Positions 23,591 through 26,493 of a stretch of 26,493 bases of DNA are shown one piece after another. The translations under genes and the position numbers were made by a program. The stretch is from positions 1 to 26,493 of the forward strand of contig CANRLD010000003.1 in NCBI GenBank assembly GCA_947631375.1, given 5' to 3'. This DNA is from an uncultured Methylophaga sp. (GTDB lineage Bacteria > Pseudomonadota > Gammaproteobacteria > Nitrosococcales > Methylophagaceae). The stretch's first letter is position 1. Each line of letters starts with the position of its first letter. The notes below the pieces were generated by a model. It had not been told where the DNA came from. It did not search any database and was given only the letters and a program-made list of their open reading frames with translations.

Positions 23591-24739
23591 ATGACAACAA
23601 ATATCCAAAGCATGATAAAACCTGTGGGGCACACCTGGTGGTGGCATGGCTTATTACTGCTGGCGGTCATTGGCCTGTTGACGGCCTATCACGACGTGTT
23701 TGATGTTTATGAGGTTTCCATCCTCATTTTCACTGGCTTTAGCATGGCGTTTGTCGGTAACCAATGGCCAGAGTTTCGTGTTCATGCGATTGCGGTGGCA
23801 ATTCTCAGCCTGTTCGCGATCCAGCTATATGGTAGTGATTTAGCTGCTGCTGAAGTCAACGGATTATTGCAATACATCCTGGCCAGCCAGTCTGCGATTA
23901 TGTGGATGAGCGTCTTTTTTATTGCTGCTACGCTTGCCTATTTTGGTGGGTTGATTTTTCGTTCAGCATATACTGAAAAAATAGGTACATCGTTTACCTG
24001 GATCGCCACGACCTTTGGCATGACAGGCTTGATGGTGCGCTGGCGTGAAACGCATATGATGGGAGCGGATATTGGTTATATTCCGGTCAGTAATCTTTAT
24101 GAAGTCTTTATTCTGTTTGCTGTCATCACGGCATTGATCTATCTGTTTTATGAACGCCGTTACCAGGTGCGTAGTTTGGGCGGGTTTGTGCTGCTCGTTA
24201 TTTCTGCCGCTGTTGCTTTTCAGTTGTGGTATGCCTTTGAGCGTAACGCCCATGAGATTCAACCCCTGGTTCCGGCCTTGCAAAGCTACTGGATGAAAAT
24301 TCACGTTCCTGCCAACTTTATTGGTTATGGCGCATTTGCCATGGCGGCCATGGTCGGTGTTGCTTACTTACTGGTTAATTGGCGGATGCAGAAAAACCCA
24401 TCCGCGTCGTTAGTAAAATCCATGCCACCTCTGAGCATGATGGATGATTTGATGTACAAAAGCATTGCACTGGGCTTTGCTTTCTTTACTGTGGCAACCA
24501 TCCTTGGCGCTTTATGGGCGGCTGAAGCATGGGGCGGCTATTGGTCGTGGGATCCGAAAGAAACCTGGGCGTTAATTGTCTGGCTGAATTATGCTGCTTG
24601 GCTGCATATGCGGATGACCAAAGGCTGGAATGGAGTACCGATGGCTTGGTGGGCAATTGTGGGACTGTTTGTGACTTTATTCGCCTTTCTTGGCGTCAAT
24701 ATGTTTCTGTCCGGGCTTCATTCGTACGGCGGTTTGTAA
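23591..24739 (+). CDS. ccsA: Cytochrome c biogenesis protein CcsA (CcsB), System II
   Basis: A 382-residue polytopic membrane protein, the heme-handling partner of ResB. The tryptophan-rich WWD motif is present as WGGYWSWDPKETWALIVW at about residues 311-328 and binds heme on the outer face of the membrane. About eight hydrophobic segments are visible, with histidines in and near the helices that can ligate heme. The ATG at 23591 has GAGAG about six bases upstream and is preferred over an in-frame GTG at 23573. It is 32 bases downstream of resB and 27 bases upstream of dsbA. The name ccsB is used for the same protein in some genomes. Confidence 0.95.
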   Translation: MTTNIQSMIKPVGHTWWWHGLLLLAVIGLLTAYHDVFDVYEVSILIFTGFSMAFVGNQWPEFRVHAIAVAILSLFAIQLYGSDLAAAEVNGLLQYILASQSAIMWMSVFFIAATLAYFGGLIFRSAYTEKIGTSFTWIATTFGMTGLMVRWRETHMMGADIGYIPVSNLYEVFILFAVITALIYLFYERRYQVRSLGGFVLLVISAAVAFQLWYAFERNAHEIQPLVPALQSYWMKIHVPANFIGYGAFAMAAMVGVAYLLVNWRMQKNPSASLVKSMPPLSMMDDLMYKSIALGFAFFTVATILGALWAAEAWGGYWSWDPKETWALIVWLNYAAWLHMRMTKGWNGVPMAWWAIVGLFVTLFAFLGVNMFLSGLHSYGGL

Positions 24740-24766
24740 AAAATTACTAGTAAGGGATATTAAAAA

Positions 24767-25408
24767 ATGATGAGATCGATCCGTGTCTTAATACTGACAA
24801 TGACCGCATTATTGGTGCCATTCGCAGTGTCGGCGAATACTGCAGCGTATCAGGAAGGCGTACATTATGAGCCAACTTCACAACGCATGGCGAAAAATAC
24901 TTCAGGCGATAAAATCGAAGTGATAGAGCTGTTCTCATACTCCTGTCCACATTGCTTTACGCTGGACTCACAAATAATGAAATGGAAGGAAACCCTGCCT
25001 GAAAACGTCACTTTTATTCAGGTTCCGGCTATTTTTCGTGACAGCTGGTTACAGCTGGCTCGCGTATTTTACGCGGCACAGGTAACGGGCGACTCGGAAA
25101 AACTTCACAAAGCACTGTTCAATGCGATTCATATTGATAAACGTCGACTGGATACTGAAGAGCGCTTGCTGGACTTTGTCGCCGAGCAAGGAATTGATCG
25201 TAAAAAATTTGCCGAGACTATGGATTCATTCACCGTGAAGACAAATGTGAAAAAAGCACTGGTTATCAGTCAGACAGCAGGGGTGAGTGGTGTGCCATCC
25301 ATTGTTGTTGATGGTCGTTACCATACCGATGCGCCAAAAGCCGGTGGAATGACGGAGATGTTAAAAGTGGCTGAGCATCTGATTGAAAAAGTTGCGGCTG
25401 AGAAATAA
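24767..25408 (+). CDS. dsbA: Thiol:disulfide interchange protein DsbA
   Basis: A 213-residue periplasmic thioredoxin-fold oxidase that inserts disulfides into exported proteins. A signal peptide ends near VSA-NT (residue 23). The active site is C60-P-H-C63 in SYSCPHCFTL, the standard DsbA form, and the cis-proline is P177 in GVSGVPSIVVDG. AAGGGA lies about ten bases before the ATG. It follows ccsA closely and is followed by a strong terminator, so the c4-resB-ccsA-dsbA series ends here. By family knowledge, disulfide chemistry of apocytochrome CXXCH sites links it to its neighbours. Confidence 0.95.
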   Translation: MMRSIRVLILTMTALLVPFAVSANTAAYQEGVHYEPTSQRMAKNTSGDKIEVIELFSYSCPHCFTLDSQIMKWKETLPENVTFIQVPAIFRDSWLQLARVFYAAQVTGDSEKLHKALFNAIHIDKRRLDTEERLLDFVAEQGIDRKKFAETMDSFTVKTNVKKALVISQTAGVSGVPSIVVDGRYHTDAPKAGGMTEMLKVAEHLIEKVAAEK

Positions 25409-25425
25409 ACCTTATTGAAGACAGT

Positions 25426-25454
25426 AAAAAGGCTGGTTTATACCGGCCTTTTTT
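25426..25454. terminator. Bidirectional terminator between dsbA and mltF
   Basis: AAAAAGGCTGGT (25426-25437) pairs with ACCGGCCTTTTT across a TTAT loop, with one G-U pair, and the T-run continues to 25454. Read on the minus strand it also ends in TTTTT, so it can serve both convergent genes. Confidence 0.9.
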
Positions 25455-25456
25455 AT

Positions 25457-26493
25457 TTATAAGGCCGCTGGCAGGATTTCGTTTAGCTCGCTTGGAGTTG
25501 GCAGTGTTATACCGCGATTAATCTCATCATGGTGCAGCATGATGTCATAATAACGACGAATATTGCCGACGTAACGCACTGGCTCCCCACCGCGGGCATA
25601 GCCATAACGTGTTTGACTGAACCATTTTTGTTTTGCCAGTAGCGGCAAGTTTTCACGCACATCAGACCAGCGATCCGGATTACCATTATTTTTCTCAGTG
25701 AGAACTCTGGCGTCTTCAAGATGGCCTAAACCAATGTTGTAGGCGGCAAGTGCCAGCCACGTGCGATCTGGTTCTTCTATCCGTTCTGGCAAGCGATTTT
25801 TAATGGTTGTCAGATAAGCGGTACCGGCAAAAATACTTTGTTCAGGATCTTCGCGGTTGGTTACTCCCATATCACTCGCCGTTGCTTGCGTTAACATCAT
25901 TAAGCCTCGTACTCCTGTACTTGAGACGGCATCAGGATTCCAATGCGATTCCTGATAGGCGATTGCTGCCAGTAATCGCCAGTCATAACCATAGGCAAGT
26001 GCTGCAGCCTTAAACTGTGGCTCATATTGTGGCAAATGGGTTTGAATGCGGCGATGAAAGGCTCTGCTGTCAACATAATCAAAACGGCGAATATGGCCAA
26101 AGTATTTTTCAATTAATTGATCCAATTGTCCGGAGTTTTCAAGCTCTTCAAAAAAAGCATTCACCATGATTTGCAGGCTCATATCTTCGCTACGCTGCAT
26201 CGCCCAGGCGAGTGGCTGTGGGTCTGAAACGTCAAAAGCTACTCGCAGCTCGGGATAGAGACTGTGGCTGGCAGCCATCTCGTTTGAGTCTATGATGGTA
26301 TAGTCAATCAGCTCCAGTTGAACCAGTTTCAGCAAGCCTTGGGCATCTATCTGTTCGTTCTCGGTCCACGCTAGTAGCGGGATTTCCTGTTGCAAAAGAC
26401 TAAGTTGTTCGGCATGGCTGCTGTTTGCCATGATTTCCAGTTGCCCGCTGCTTATTTCGGTAATATCACGCGGGGGCGGGTTGCCGTGCCGGT
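25457..26493 (-). CDS. mltF: Membrane-bound lytic transglycosylase F (5' truncated)
   Basis: A murein hydrolase that cleaves glycan strands to 1,6-anhydro ends. The visible 344 residues extend to the window edge in an open frame (RHGNPPPRDI near the edge), so the signal peptide and the first part of the N-terminal solute-binding-like (SBP_bac_3) domain are missing. The remaining part of that domain runs to about the FGHIRRFDY segment. The SLT domain follows, with the catalytic glutamate in AIAYQESHWNP, then STGVRGLMMLTQATA and AAYNIGLGHLEDA, all expected of family 1 transglycosylases. An internal ATG at 26431 is not the true start. Confidence 0.94.
   Translation of the reverse strand, partial: RHGNPPPRDITEISSGQLEIMANSSHAEQLSLLQQEIPLLAWTENEQIDAQGLLKLVQLELIDYTIIDSNEMAASHSLYPELRVAFDVSDPQPLAWAMQRSEDMSLQIMVNAFFEELENSGQLDQLIEKYFGHIRRFDYVDSRAFHRRIQTHLPQYEPQFKAAALAYGYDWRLLAAIAYQESHWNPDAVSSTGVRGLMMLTQATASDMGVTNREDPEQSIFAGTAYLTTIKNRLPERIEEPDRTWLALAAYNIGLGHLEDARVLTEKNNGNPDRWSDVRENLPLLAKQKWFSQTRYGYARGGEPVRYVGNIRRYYDIMLHHDEINRGITLPTPSELNEILPAAL

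Overview
The window looks like chromosomal DNA from a gammaproteobacterium. The PilT/PilU pair, the metX-metW pair, the yggS-proC-yggT block, a short-form hisG and the order engB - cytochrome c4 - dsbA all fit this class. The gene content would suit a Methylophaga-like methylotroph, but nothing here proves the genus. Most of the window is ordinary housekeeping sequence with tightly packed genes.

Layout. 1-2850 (+): hisG (5' end missing), hisD and hisC, overlapping. 2847-4295: a DUF4124 periplasmic protein (-) and a TSUP permease (+), divergent. 4298-8872 (-): one apparent six-gene transcription unit, yggS-proC-yggT-metX-metW-pyrE. 8961-11150 (+): the twitching ATPases pilT and pilU. 11330-12181 (+): an OmpA-like lipoprotein with its own terminator. 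12276-15425 (+): a compact stress-type block of csbD, a two-BON-domain periplasmic protein, a DUF2383/PA2169-like protein and a sigma-54 activator. 15417-17229: a decayed zone with a broken chemotaxis receptor gene behind a near-consensus sigma-28 promoter, a possible antisense gene remnant and about 600 bases without a convincing gene. 17230-17306 (-): tRNA-Arg(CCG). 17423-19930 (-): glgP. 20127-20762 (-): engB. 20848-25408 (+): cytochrome c4, resB, ccsA and dsbA, that is a System II cytochrome c maturation set with a thiol oxidoreductase. 25457 to the end (-): mltF, with its N-terminus outside the window.

The most interesting part is the csbD/BON/DUF2383/activator block. The BON gene has a 15 of 16 match to the sigma-54 -24/-12 consensus. 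The csbD gene has a 14 of 16 match whose -12 GC is changed to GA. Both promoters carry an inverted repeat of the form TGTTT...AACA ending exactly 11 bases before the TGGCA element. Both also carry a second shared motif, ATAT-T-CACGTC, further upstream. The activator encoded next door has an N-terminal receiver-like domain without the phospho-acceptor aspartate. This suggests a self-contained, kinase-independent sigma-54 regulon for envelope or osmotic stress proteins.

Second in interest is the chemotaxis receptor pseudogene. Its lesions can be read base by base: a 5-base tandem duplication, a 1-base insertion and a large internal deletion. Its flagellar-type promoter is still almost perfect.
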